Assembly (NCBI GenBank): GCA_016763095.1
Contig: JAESUK010000204.1
Coordinates: forward strand, 1-10,011
Direction: 5' to 3'
Origin: Alphaproteobacteria bacterium
Lineage (GTDB): Bacteria > Pseudomonadota > Alphaproteobacteria > Micavibrionales > Micavibrionaceae
Length of the DNA: 10,011 nucleotides
Shown: piece after piece, positions 1 through 6,366 of the stretch
Numbering within the stretch: the stretch's first letter is position 1
Layout of the letters: each line of letters starts with the position of its first letter
Notes under the pieces: generated by a model
What the model was told of the DNA's origin: nothing
Seen by the model: the letters and a program-made list of their open reading frames with translations, nothing else
The model's database searches: none
Position numbers and translations under genes: made by a program

Positions 1-38
1 GGGTTTCCACCGAGGTACATCATTATATATTGAGCCAT
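1..38 (-). CDS. 5' end of an unidentified small gene, cut by the window edge
   Basis: Downstream of holA on the same strand, an ATG at 38-36 is preceded by AAGGAA (positions 50-45) at a six-base spacing, a good ribosome binding site. It opens a frame that reads MAQYIMMYLGGNP up to the edge. The start lies only 25 bases past the holA stop, so it is probably the next gene of the operon. The short N-terminus, a hydrophobic beta-strand followed by Gly-Gly, is reminiscent of YCII/YciI-like small proteins, but about twelve residues cannot support a family call. The reading frame and start are seen directly; the family is a guess. Confidence 0.45.
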   Translation of the reverse strand, partial: MAQYIMMYLGGN

Positions 39-63
39 CTTGAGTTCCTTTTTATATGAGTGT

Positions 64-1089
64 TTATGCGCTTTGTTTCATTTGAAGTTGAGCAATGAAT
101 TGTCCCACCAATGTGTCGGGGTTATAACCGGTGGTCTTTGATTTTGCTTCTATGTCGGAAAGTGCTTGTAGAGTCTCGTGAATGTGAGGTGTACTCCAAT
201 TTCTGACTTGCCCAGAGAAGCGATCTTTGACTTTAAAGAACAGTGGAGGTCTTAAGGCGTTCAATGCATCCAGTGGAGATGCGCCCGTGTCGATCATAGA
301 GCGGACTTGTAACAGCTTACGGAAATGGTTTTGAAGGGCACGGAGTACAGCAATCGCGGGAATACCATCTTGGATAAGTGTGTCCAAGCTTTTTAAGCTT
401 GCACGAATGTTCCGATCAGCCACAGCGTACACCAAATCATCAAGGGATTGTGTGCCTGCCATGCCAGAACTGAGCATTGAATCGCGCAGGGTGATCTGGG
501 TTCCGTCATCTTTGCCTTTGTAGATGATAAGTTTTTCAATTTCGCTTTTGGCGCGTAGATGGTCGCCTGTTAGGTTTTCGGCGAGCCACATTTGTGCGTC
601 TCTGTCGATTGTATAGCCATTTTGTTTGAGTGTCTGACTGATTAGACCTGCGAGGTCGCGGGCTTCCTCCACATAGCACGGAAGGGCGGTTGCGAATTTC
701 TTATCGGTCTCGCAGAGCTTTCGAAGTGTTGAGCGTGGGCTAAGCGGTCCTGCCTCAATCAATATCAGCGCATCTTTGTTTGGGTCTTTGAGATATTCTT
801 TAAGCGTCGCGGTGAGCTTGTCTGCGCCTGAGCGTACACGGATTAGGCGACGACCACCCATCATTGAAATGGTGTTTGCCTCATCAATAATCTGTGCAAC
901 ATTTTCAAGTGCATCAAGGTCAATGTCTGCGACGTTAAAGGGATCATGGATATCATCGACGGTTTTCTTAGCAATGGTTTCCACACGATCTTTCATTAGA
1001 CCATAATCAGGTCCATAGACAAGAATGACTGCCAAAGTAGGGGGTGGGTTTTGCGCAAAGTTTTTTATGTCTCTATAAGCAACCTTCAT
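64..1089 (-). CDS. holA: DNA polymerase III subunit delta
   Basis: HolA is the delta subunit of the clamp-loader complex. It binds and opens the beta sliding clamp so that it can be loaded on primed DNA at the replication fork. The 341-residue length is typical of the family (E. coli about 343). The N-terminus shows the usual alphaproteobacterial form, with a strand containing VILVYGPDYGL at about residues 21-31 in the place of a degenerate, non-hydrolysing P-loop, then DPFN and a conserved segment GGRRLIRVR at about 78-86. The AAA+-like module spans roughly 18-210 and the helical collar domain follows to about 335 (ALQNHFRKLLQVR lies within it). The ATG at 1089 starts three bases after the lptE stop, with AGGA (about 1099-1102) inside the end of lptE, so translation is probably coupled. 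The order leuS-lptE-holA is a known conserved alphaproteobacterial arrangement. No frameshift or missing region is seen. Confidence 0.93.
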   Translation of the reverse strand: MKVAYRDIKNFAQNPPPTLAVILVYGPDYGLMKDRVETIAKKTVDDIHDPFNVADIDLDALENVAQIIDEANTISMMGGRRLIRVRSGADKLTATLKEYLKDPNKDALILIEAGPLSPRSTLRKLCETDKKFATALPCYVEEARDLAGLISQTLKQNGYTIDRDAQMWLAENLTGDHLRAKSEIEKLIIYKGKDDGTQITLRDSMLSSGMAGTQSLDDLVYAVADRNIRASLKSLDTLIQDGIPAIAVLRALQNHFRKLLQVRSMIDTGASPLDALNALRPPLFFKVKDRFSGQVRNWSTPHIHETLQALSDIEAKSKTTGYNPDTLVGQFIAQLQMKQSA

Positions 1090-1092
1090 GCG

Positions 1093-1620
1093 CTATTGTC
1101 CTGCTTGTGAGGTTGGTGTGAATTTTATATGCAATATAATGGCGCGCTCAATTTGGCGTGCGATATCGTTGATTGCGTTGTCCCGTGCGTTTTTCTCAGT
1201 CACGCGGGTGGCAAACTCACTTCCCAAAACGTTGTAGCTTGTGATGGATTTGAGTGAGCGTTTCAGAAGGACTTTATCTGTTTCATTATCAATCAGTGTC
1301 ATTTCGCTTGTGAGCTTCATCTGCGCGCGGGTGGTGTCGGAGGTAATTGTTACATCCAAGTCACGGAGCTTTTCTTCAATTGGTGCGATATTAAGTGTGT
1401 ATTTTGGATTGAGTGGATAGCCACTTTGGTAGAAGCGATCAATCAAAATGTTTCTGAGCTTTTGACCTTCTTGGTTTGGAATAAGATCAATCTTAATTTG
1501 AGTAAGCTCAGACGATGCGTTGCTCTTTTCATACTTTGAGTAAGTAGGCGTAAACCCACATGCCGAGAGATATGCGACAAGTGTGCAGAGCAAAAAGCTT
1601 AGAAGTAATGCGCGAAACAT
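1093..1620 (-). CDS. lptE: LPS-assembly lipoprotein LptE
   Basis: LptE is the outer-membrane lipoprotein that plugs the LptD barrel and helps place lipopolysaccharide in the outer leaflet. The 175-residue product begins with a lipoprotein signal peptide: MFR, a hydrophobic stretch, then the lipobox LSAC with the lipidated cysteine at residue 21. It continues CGFTPTYS, the typical opening of alphaproteobacterial LptE. The mature part has the expected short alpha/beta pattern (for example a strand ending in TLNIAP, then SDTTRAQMKLTSEMTLID) and a C-terminal helix (NDIARQIERAIILHI). The start at 1620 is preceded by AGGA (1631-1628) with a seven-base spacer. It starts four bases after the leuS stop and ends three bases before holA, so it is an internal operon gene. 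Sequence divergence in this family is high; the lipobox, size and gene order carry most of the identification. Confidence 0.85.
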   Translation of the reverse strand: MFRALLLSFLLCTLVAYLSACGFTPTYSKYEKSNASSELTQIKIDLIPNQEGQKLRNILIDRFYQSGYPLNPKYTLNIAPIEEKLRDLDVTITSDTTRAQMKLTSEMTLIDNETDKVLLKRSLKSITSYNVLGSEFATRVTEKNARDNAINDIARQIERAIILHIKFTPTSQAGQ

Positions 1621-1624
1621 ATAT

Positions 1625-4213
1625 TTATCCTATCACGACATTTACAATTCGGTTTGGTACGTAGATGAACTTACGAACAGTTTTATCTGCGACCAATTTC
1701 TTGATGACATCGTTTGCAAAGGTTGTTTCTTCAGCGGTTTTTTGATCCGCATCTTTTGGTAATGTGATGGTGACTTTTACTTTACCATTAATTTGTACGC
1801 CAAGATCAACTGTGTCGCTGACAAGTAAGCTTTCATCTGCCACTGGCCATGGTGTTTCTACAAGTGGAATTGTGTGCCCAAGCGTTGCCCAAAGTTCTTC
1901 TGATAGATGTGGGATCATTGGGTTCATGCATCTGATCATAATTTCAAAAGCTTCACGGATTGCCCAATGGTCTGCATCGTTTTGTGGTTTAAAGGCTTCG
2001 ATCATGTTTGAAAGCTCACGGATACGTGCCACCATTTTATTCATGTGGAAGGCTTCGATATCATGCGAGATCGCAAGGATCGTATTATGTGCTTTCTGAC
2101 GTAGTTTCTTTGCATCATCTGAGAAATCAGTAGGGGCTTCTGTGCCTACAGCAGGAAGATCATCCATGCGTTCATTCAATATGCGGTAAAGCTTGTTGAT
2201 GTATTTCCAAGCCCCATCCACACCGTTTTCTGTCCATTCAAGATCGCGTTCTGGCGGGCTGTCAGATAAGATGAACATACGTGCGGCATCTGCGCCGTAT
2301 GTCTCAAGAATATCCTGCGGATCAACCACGTTCTTTTTGGATTTAGACATTTTGATAATCTTGCCCTGAGTGACGGGGGATTGATCGGATGCGAGGACGA
2401 AATTTCTGTTATCATCCTTGATCACATCTTTTGGAATGACCCATTTACCATTTTGGTCTTTATATGTGGCGTGGTTCACCATGCCTTGCGTGTAAAGCCC
2501 AGAGAATGGTTCTTTCGCATCCAAATATCCGCAGTCACTTAAGGCGCGGGTAAAGAAGCGTGAATAAAGAAGGTGAAGAACGGCATGTTCAACCCCACCA
2601 ATATATTGGTCAACAGGGACCCAGTAATTTGCTTTATCTTTACCAAAGGCTGTGTCTTCGTTTCTTGGGTCGCAGTAACGTGCGAAGTACCAACTTGATT
2701 CAAAGAAGGTATCAAAGGTATCTGTTTCGCGCTGGGCATCTTTGCCACAACTTGGGCAAGACGTATTTTTCCATGTTGGGTGATGGTAAAGTGGGTTGCC
2801 TGGTTTATCAAAGCTTACATCCGTTGGAAGTGTAACTGGTAAGTCTTGTTCCTTTACGGGGACAATTCCGCAATCATCACAATGCACCATAGGGATTGGA
2901 CATCCCCAGTAACGTTGACGGGAAATTCCCCAGTCGCGAAGGCGGTACTGGGTTGTACTAAAGCCAGTTCCCTTTATTTCAATGCGGGTTGTAATTTCTT
3001 TTTTGGCTTCTTCAATGGTCATGCCATTTAGGAACTCAGAATTTACGAGTTTCCCTGTGCCTGTATAGGCGGTTTTTTCAACGGAGAAGTTTTCATCATC
3101 CTCAGGTGCAACAACAGGCAATACACTTAACCCATATTTGTTGGCGAAGTCCAAGTCACGTTGGTCATGTGCGGGGCAGGCAAAAATTGCGCCTGTTCCG
3201 TAATCCATAAGGATGAAGTTTGCGATATAAATAGGAAGCTCTACGCCGTGTAAAAATGGATGCTTTACCTTAAAGCCTGTATCAAAGCCGATTTTCTCAG
3301 CTTGTTCGATGGCGGCTTCGGATGTGCCGACTGCTTCGCATTGTGCTTTGAATGTATCAAAGCTATCTTTACCCGCAACAAGTTTTTGGGTGAGGGCATG
3401 GTCAAGTGCCAAGCCAACAAAGCTTGCGCCAAAAATTGTATCAGGGCGAGTTGTGTAGACATCTATAGTGTCTTCTGAGTCCACGATGTCCCATTTGAAT
3501 TGAAGACCTTGTGATTTACCAATCCAGTTTTCCTGCATGGTGCGGACTTTTTCAGGCCAGCGGTCGAGTGTTTTTAAGCCTTCTATTAAGTCTTCGGCGT
3601 AATCCGTGATCTTTAATGACCATTGGTTAAGCTTTCTGCGCTCAACGGGTGCGCCTGATCTCCAGCCCTTGCCGTCTACAACTTGTTCATTGGCAAGCAC
3701 TGTATTTTCAACAGGATCCCAATTGACAGTTGCTTCCTTACGATAAGCAATGCCGTTCTTATAGAAGTCTAAGAACATTTTTTGCTCATGGCGGTAATAT
3801 TCAGGATGGCATGTTGCGATCTCTTTTGACCAGTCAATGGACAGACCCATAGATTTAAGCTGAACACGCATTGCTGCGATATTTTCGTATGTCCACTCTG
3901 CTGGGTGGCGATTGTTTTCGATCGCGGCGTTTTCAGCAGGTAATCCAAAGGCATCCCAGCCCATTGGATGCATGACATTATAACCCTGTGCTTTTTTGTA
4001 ACGCGCAACCACATCACCAAGTGTGTAGTTACGAACATGACCAACATGGATTCGCCCAGACGGGTAGGGAAACATTTCAAGGACATAGTATTTGTCTTTT
4101 TTGTCGTCAGTTTCTGCGAGGAAGGATTTCTTGTCTTCCCAGAAAGCCCGCCATTTTTCTTCAGTTTCTCTTATATTATAGCGAATAGCTTCTTTGGTTA
4201 TTTCGTTTGTCAT
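1625..4213 (-). CDS. leuS: leucyl-tRNA synthetase (class I)
   Basis: This cytoplasmic enzyme charges tRNA-Leu with leucine using ATP and hydrolyses misacylated tRNA in a separate editing site. The 862-residue length is normal for bacterial LeuRS. Visible landmarks are: the HIGH-type motif HVGH at 56-59 within PYPSGRIHVGH; a CP1 editing domain at roughly 225-415 with the threonine-rich motif TTRPDT at 254-259 and the AHDQRD motif near 348-353; a zinc-ribbon insertion with cysteine pairs C445/C448 and C486/C489; SSWYFARYCDP soon after; and KMSKS at 621-625. The anticodon-binding helical domain and a small C-terminal domain follow. All catalytic and editing motifs appear intact, so both activities are expected. 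The ATG at 4213 is 47 bases from the DUF3576 gene stop, with a weak purine-rich AAAGAG upstream. lptE follows after four bases. Confidence 0.98.
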   Translation of the reverse strand: MTNEITKEAIRYNIRETEEKWRAFWEDKKSFLAETDDKKDKYYVLEMFPYPSGRIHVGHVRNYTLGDVVARYKKAQGYNVMHPMGWDAFGLPAENAAIENNRHPAEWTYENIAAMRVQLKSMGLSIDWSKEIATCHPEYYRHEQKMFLDFYKNGIAYRKEATVNWDPVENTVLANEQVVDGKGWRSGAPVERRKLNQWSLKITDYAEDLIEGLKTLDRWPEKVRTMQENWIGKSQGLQFKWDIVDSEDTIDVYTTRPDTIFGASFVGLALDHALTQKLVAGKDSFDTFKAQCEAVGTSEAAIEQAEKIGFDTGFKVKHPFLHGVELPIYIANFILMDYGTGAIFACPAHDQRDLDFANKYGLSVLPVVAPEDDENFSVEKTAYTGTGKLVNSEFLNGMTIEEAKKEITTRIEIKGTGFSTTQYRLRDWGISRQRYWGCPIPMVHCDDCGIVPVKEQDLPVTLPTDVSFDKPGNPLYHHPTWKNTSCPSCGKDAQRETDTFDTFFESSWYFARYCDPRNEDTAFGKDKANYWVPVDQYIGGVEHAVLHLLYSRFFTRALSDCGYLDAKEPFSGLYTQGMVNHATYKDQNGKWVIPKDVIKDDNRNFVLASDQSPVTQGKIIKMSKSKKNVVDPQDILETYGADAARMFILSDSPPERDLEWTENGVDGAWKYINKLYRILNERMDDLPAVGTEAPTDFSDDAKKLRQKAHNTILAISHDIEAFHMNKMVARIRELSNMIEAFKPQNDADHWAIREAFEIMIRCMNPMIPHLSEELWATLGHTIPLVETPWPVADESLLVSDTVDLGVQINGKVKVTITLPKDADQKTAEETTFANDVIKKLVADKTVRKFIYVPNRIVNVVIG

Positions 4214-4260
4214 TACACACTCTTTATCGTCTTTATATCGTCGTCTCTATTATATATGCC

Positions 4261-4800
4261 TTATTTGCGGTCTAATTGCGCAATGCGAAGTTGTCTCGCA
4301 CGGGTTAAGATCGCATCTTCAAGTTTACGTGCTGTTTCAGGCGCAGGATCAACATTGACCCATGTGCCCGTTTTTACTTGTTTGAAAACCGTTACTTTAA
4401 CTGCTGATCCTTTAAGCTCTTTCCCAAGGATGAAGACATTTAACTTAATGCGTTCATGTGGCGCGCTGGTGTCGCTGTGCCAATCGGTTAGGATTGTTCC
4501 GCCGAAGGGATCGGCAGATGCCAAGGGCATAAAGGATACTGTGTCGAGGGCGGCGTGCCAAAGGAAGCTGTTGACTGTGATGCCTTCGCTTTTGGCTTCA
4601 TCGCCTTTTTGGTTCAACAAAGACTTGCCATTTCCCCATATTGTTGGGGCTTCGGCATAGATACCGCCGTTTGTTTCTGTGGAGGCGCGGTCTGCACCCG
4701 TTGGGTACTTCGCTTCTGTATTAATGCCACTACATCCATTTAGGGTAAGTAATGCGCTTGTTGCTATGATTGCGAGAAGCGTGAATGTTGTTTTTTTCAT
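4261..4800 (-). CDS. DUF3576 family lipoprotein
   Basis: This is a predicted lipoprotein of 179 residues whose function is unknown. The N-terminus is a lipoprotein signal peptide: KK, a hydrophobic core, then LNGC with cysteine 23 as the likely lipidation site. The body carries the segment I recognise as typical of the alphaproteobacterial DUF3576 family: VNSFLWHAALDTVSFMPL (77-93), ADPFGGTILTDW (96-107), a basic strand VKVTVFKQ (134-141), and the C-terminal helix LEDAILTRARQLRIAQL (160-176). Members are commonly encoded directly upstream of leuS, as here. It is the first gene of the leftward operon. The ATG at 4800 has AAAAGG upstream, with a rather long spacer of about 10 bases. A possible upstream mini-ORF overlaps the start (see 4797-4832). 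A role in outer-membrane assembly alongside lptE is only a guess from the neighbourhood. Confidence 0.85.
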   Translation of the reverse strand: MKKTTFTLLAIIATSALLTLNGCSGINTEAKYPTGADRASTETNGGIYAEAPTIWGNGKSLLNQKGDEAKSEGITVNSFLWHAALDTVSFMPLASADPFGGTILTDWHSDTSAPHERIKLNVFILGKELKGSAVKVTVFKQVKTGTWVNVDPAPETARKLEDAILTRARQLRIAQLDRK

Positions 4801-4832
4801 GTGTTATCAACCTTTTTGATAATTTTTTTCAT
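4797..4832 (-). CDS. possible 11-codon upstream ORF overlapping the DUF3576 gene start
   Basis: Immediately upstream of the DUF3576 gene, an ATG at 4832-4830 opens a frame reading MKKIIKKVDNT. It stops at a TGA (4799-4797) that overlaps the DUF3576 ATG in an ATGA arrangement. A GAGG (about 4844-4841) sits eight bases before its ATG. The overlap is the kind used for translational coupling. The peptide is too short to judge by composition and could be a chance frame in an A-rich leader; the sequence shows the frame and the overlap only. Confidence 0.25.
   Translation of the reverse strand: MKKIIKKVDNT
4804..4822 (-). promoter_or_regulatory. inverted repeat around the DUF3576 ribosome binding site
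   Basis: TTATCAA (4804-4810) and TTGATAA (4816-4822) form a perfect seven-base inverted repeat with a five-base loop, CCTTT. In the leftward transcript the loop reads AAAGG, which is the best Shine-Dalgarno match for the DUF3576 gene, and the stem ends three bases from the ATG. The stem is AT-rich and weak. On the plus strand it is followed by a T-run and so resembles a weak terminator, but no rightward gene ends here. It could be a leader hairpin, a protein operator, or chance. Confidence 0.35.
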
Positions 4833-4847
4833 TTACTCTACCTCTAT

Positions 4848-4876
4848 CTTCTAGCATGCAGAAATGACCACTACAA
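4848..4876 (-). promoter_or_regulatory. candidate promoter for the DUF3576-leuS-lptE-holA operon
   Basis: On the minus strand a possible -35 TTGTAG (4876-4871) is followed, after exactly 17 bases, by a possible -10 TAGAAG (4853-4848) with an upstream TGC resembling an extended -10. Both hexamers are imperfect matches to the sigma-70 consensus. The implied transcript would start near 4840, leaving a leader of about 40 bases. It was chosen by eye for spacing and position; other promoters in this region are possible. Confidence 0.28.
4857..4868 (+). promoter_or_regulatory. degenerate copy of the TGCAAAAATGAC element
   Basis: TGCAGAAATGAC at 4857-4868 differs by one base from the TGCAAAAATGAC core found twice at 4928-4954. 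It falls in the spacer between the candidate -35 and -10 of the leftward promoter, a typical position for a repressor site. Recurrence of a 12-base word in one short intergenic region suggests a regulator-binding site; no regulator can be named. Confidence 0.35.
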
Positions 4877-4923
4877 GTGTGTAAGTGTTTTCTACATTAG
4901 TGTTTATGGGATAATACACTTGG

Positions 4924-4953
4924 CTGTTGCAAAAATGACTGTTGCAAAAATGA
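4924..4953 (+). repeat. perfect 15-base tandem duplication, two copies
   Basis: CTGTTGCAAAAATGA occurs at 4924-4938 and again, without interruption, at 4939-4953. The following CA keeps part of the periodicity. The unit is about one and a half helical turns. It lies about 175 bases before the porin start. It may be a pair of regulator-binding sites for the porin gene or a recent slippage duplication; only the repeat itself is directly seen. Confidence 0.9.
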
Positions 4954-5040
4954 CACGATTTTTTGAAGTGAGAAATATATCCTCTGGGCGTGTCTTGAGT
5001 TTTAGGGGGTTTAGCGCAAAATAAGATCGAGTTCAAGAAA

Positions 5041-5069
5041 TTGGATTCATTTTAGTCGGTCAATAATGG
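5041..5069 (+). promoter_or_regulatory. candidate promoter for the porin gene
   Basis: TTGGAT (5041-5046) and TAATGG (5064-5069) are separated by 17 bases and could serve as -35 and -10 elements. A start near 5076 would leave a leader of about 50 bases before the ATG. Both hexamers deviate from consensus, so this is a weak visual call. A highly expressed porin is expected to need a strong or activated promoter. Confidence 0.22.
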
Positions 5070-5087
5070 CCTATCAAACTTAATGAT

Positions 5088-5098
5088 TCATTTTTACA
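5088..5098 (-). promoter_or_regulatory. inverted near-match to the TGCAAAAATGA element
   Basis: On the minus strand 5098-5088 reads TGTAAAAATGA, one base different from the core of the tandem duplication at 4924-4953. It sits 30 bases upstream of the porin ATG, between the candidate promoter and the ribosome binding site. An A/T-rich word of this length can recur by chance, so the call rests on clustering with the other copies. Confidence 0.28.
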
Positions 5099-5127
5099 TT
5101 GCGTAGAAAAATAATTGGAGATTAATC

Positions 5128-6216
5128 ATGAAAAAATTACTTTTAAGCAGCGTTGCTGTTCTAGGTCTTACAGCAGTAGCTACATCAGCTTCAGCTAACG
5201 GACTTTCACTTGACCTTGGTGGTCACCTTAAAGCTTATGGCGTAATTAGCAGCCAAGACGAAGCTGCTGGCGTTGAAGCACGTGGCCTTGACATGTTGCA
5301 AGAAACAGAACTTCATTTCGGTGGAGAAACAACTTTAGACAACGGTCTTACAGTTGGTGTTCACGTAGAAGCTGAAACAGACGGAAACGATGCTTTCGCT
5401 GTTGATGAATCTTACGCATACTTCGCTGGCTCATGGGGTCGCGTTAATGTTGGTAACGAAGATGGTGCTGCTTACTTGCTACAAGTTGCTGCTCCTTCAG
5501 CTGACTCAAACGTTGATGGTATCCGTCAGTTCGTACAACCTGTAAATGGTCTTTTCCCAGTAACAATCACATCACCGCTTGATTACGCGAATGATGGTGC
5601 TGCTGATAACACAGGCGACGCTAACAAACTTACTTACTTGTCACCAATCATGAACGGCTTCCAAGCTGGTTTGACATACACACCAGACATTCAAGACGGT
5701 TTCCGTGATCTTGATGGTGTTAGCATTGATGACCGTAATGACACACTTGGTACACAGTACGAAGTTGCTGCACGTTACGAAGGCATGTTCAACAATGTTG
5801 GCTTTATCTTTGGTGCTGGTTACACAATGGCTGAACTTGAAACAGACACTGGCGCGAACGCTGATGACTTTGACGAGTGGAATGTTGGTCTTGACCTTGA
5901 CCTTGGTGCATTTGGACTTGGTGTAGTATACACTGAGAACAACAATGGCCAAGACAATGGCGATGACAATGAAACATTGGTTGTTGGTGCTGACTACACA
6001 ACTGGTCCTTTCAAATTGGGTGTTTCATACTTGACTAACGACAACGATGCAGCGATCACATCAGAAACTGATACTGACCGTTACACAGGTGGTGTTGTTT
6101 ATTCATACGGCCCAGGCATGAGCTTCCGCGGATCAATCAGCTACCTTGACATGGATAATGGTCCTGTAGATGCTGATTCAACATCAGTTCTTCTTGGAAC
6201 TCAAATCAACTTCTAA
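5128..6216 (+). CDS. outer-membrane porin (Gram-negative general porin type)
   Basis: This encodes a 362-residue secreted beta-barrel that probably forms trimeric diffusion channels in the outer membrane. The signal peptide is clear: MKK, a hydrophobic core, and an ASA cleavage site at 21-23 with the mature protein starting NGLSLDLGG. Alternating strands such as ELHFGGETTLDNGLTVGVHV and SYAYFAGSWGRVNVGNEDG match the Rhodospirillales/Rhodobacterales-type porins. The last strand ends VLLGTQINF with a terminal phenylalanine, the BAM recognition signal. Loops are very rich in Asp and Asn (for example NNNGQDNGDDNE near 271-282), giving an acidic barrel. Codon use is strongly biased (GCT, GGT, CTT, AAC, GAC), unlike the flanking genes, which indicates high expression. 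The ATG at 5128 has GGAG seven bases upstream. It is monocistronic, ended by the terminator at 6241-6268. Substrate preference cannot be read from sequence. Confidence 0.92.
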   Translation: MKKLLLSSVAVLGLTAVATSASANGLSLDLGGHLKAYGVISSQDEAAGVEARGLDMLQETELHFGGETTLDNGLTVGVHVEAETDGNDAFAVDESYAYFAGSWGRVNVGNEDGAAYLLQVAAPSADSNVDGIRQFVQPVNGLFPVTITSPLDYANDGAADNTGDANKLTYLSPIMNGFQAGLTYTPDIQDGFRDLDGVSIDDRNDTLGTQYEVAARYEGMFNNVGFIFGAGYTMAELETDTGANADDFDEWNVGLDLDLGAFGLGVVYTENNNGQDNGDDNETLVVGADYTTGPFKLGVSYLTNDNDAAITSETDTDRYTGGVVYSYGPGMSFRGSISYLDMDNGPVDADSTSVLLGTQINF

Positions 6217-6240
6217 TCGAAGCTTGATATAAGAATTAGA

Positions 6241-6268
6241 GAGAGCGCCTTTATGGCGCTCTTTTTTT
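6241..6268 (+). terminator. rho-independent terminator of the porin gene
   Basis: AGAGCGCC (6242-6249), loop TTTAT (6250-6254) and GGCGCTCT (6255-6262) form a perfect GC-rich eight-base stem running straight into a T-tract to 6268. It lies 25 bases past the porin stop codon. This is a textbook intrinsic terminator for the plus strand. On the minus strand there is no T-run after the stem, so it is not obviously bidirectional. Confidence 0.95.
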
Positions 6269-6311
6269 ATGTTCAAAATACTGCCATGACAGATATATAA
6301 ACTTGCCAAAC

Positions 6312-6327
6312 CCCGTTCTTCAACGGG
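6312..6327 (-). terminator. short hairpin downstream of the DivL-like gene, possible terminator
   Basis: CCCGTT (6312-6317) and AACGGG (6322-6327) form a perfect six-base stem with a four-base loop, about 40 bases past the stop codon of the leftward kinase gene. In the leftward transcript it is followed by GTTTGGC rather than a clean U-tract, so termination would be weak or factor-assisted. Its position between two convergent genes supports a terminator role. Confidence 0.4.
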
Positions 6328-6366
6328 CTGACACAATGGGGAAGCGTTAATGATGTTTTGATGGAT

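Larger units (their letters stand above)
4801..5127. other. divergent intergenic region between the DUF3576 operon and the porin gene
   Basis: This 327-base stretch contains no convincing protein gene beyond the 11-codon frame described separately. Its contents are: a small inverted repeat near 4804-4822; a candidate leftward promoter at 4848-4876; a 7-base inverted pair CAAGTGT (4874-4880) and ACACTTG (4916-4922); a perfect 15-base tandem duplication at 4924-4953 with related copies at 4857-4868 and 5088-5098; two GATTC (GANTC) sites at 5044-5048 and 5085-5089; and the porin ribosome binding site GGAG at 5117-5120. Both flanking genes start here and point outward, so it must hold both promoters. 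Longer frames crossing it show no ribosome binding site or family resemblance. Confidence 0.8.

Noticed and set aside
2176..2811. Minus-strand alternative frames of 79-90 codons inside leuS
   Set aside because: They overlap conserved LeuRS regions (zinc ribbon to KMSKS) in another frame on the same strand and have no independent support.
3968..4660. 230-codon plus-strand open frame crossing from leuS into the DUF3576 gene
   Set aside because: It is antisense to two well-supported genes and the gap between them, has no ribosome binding site or family resemblance, and its length is explained by the codon composition of the real genes.
4804..4829. Rho-independent terminator on the plus strand (stem plus T-run)
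   Set aside because: No plus-strand gene ends upstream, the stem has a single GC pair, and the T-run encodes the lysines of the minus-strand leader frame.
4924..4953. Start of a CRISPR array or minisatellite
   Set aside because: There are only two directly abutting 15-base units, with no spacers and no nearby cas-like genes.
4785..5036. Plus- and minus-strand frames of 61-79 codons in the porin/DUF3576 intergenic region
   Set aside because: One starts inside the DUF3576 signal-peptide region on the opposite strand; neither has a ribosome binding site, and the VAKMTVAKMT repeat in one is just the tandem DNA duplication.
5641..5952. 103-codon minus-strand open frame inside the porin gene
   Set aside because: The strong codon bias and repetitive Asp/Gly/Val content of the porin leave few stops on the opposite strand. 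The frame is Val/Thr/Lys-rich and low in complexity, with no start signal.
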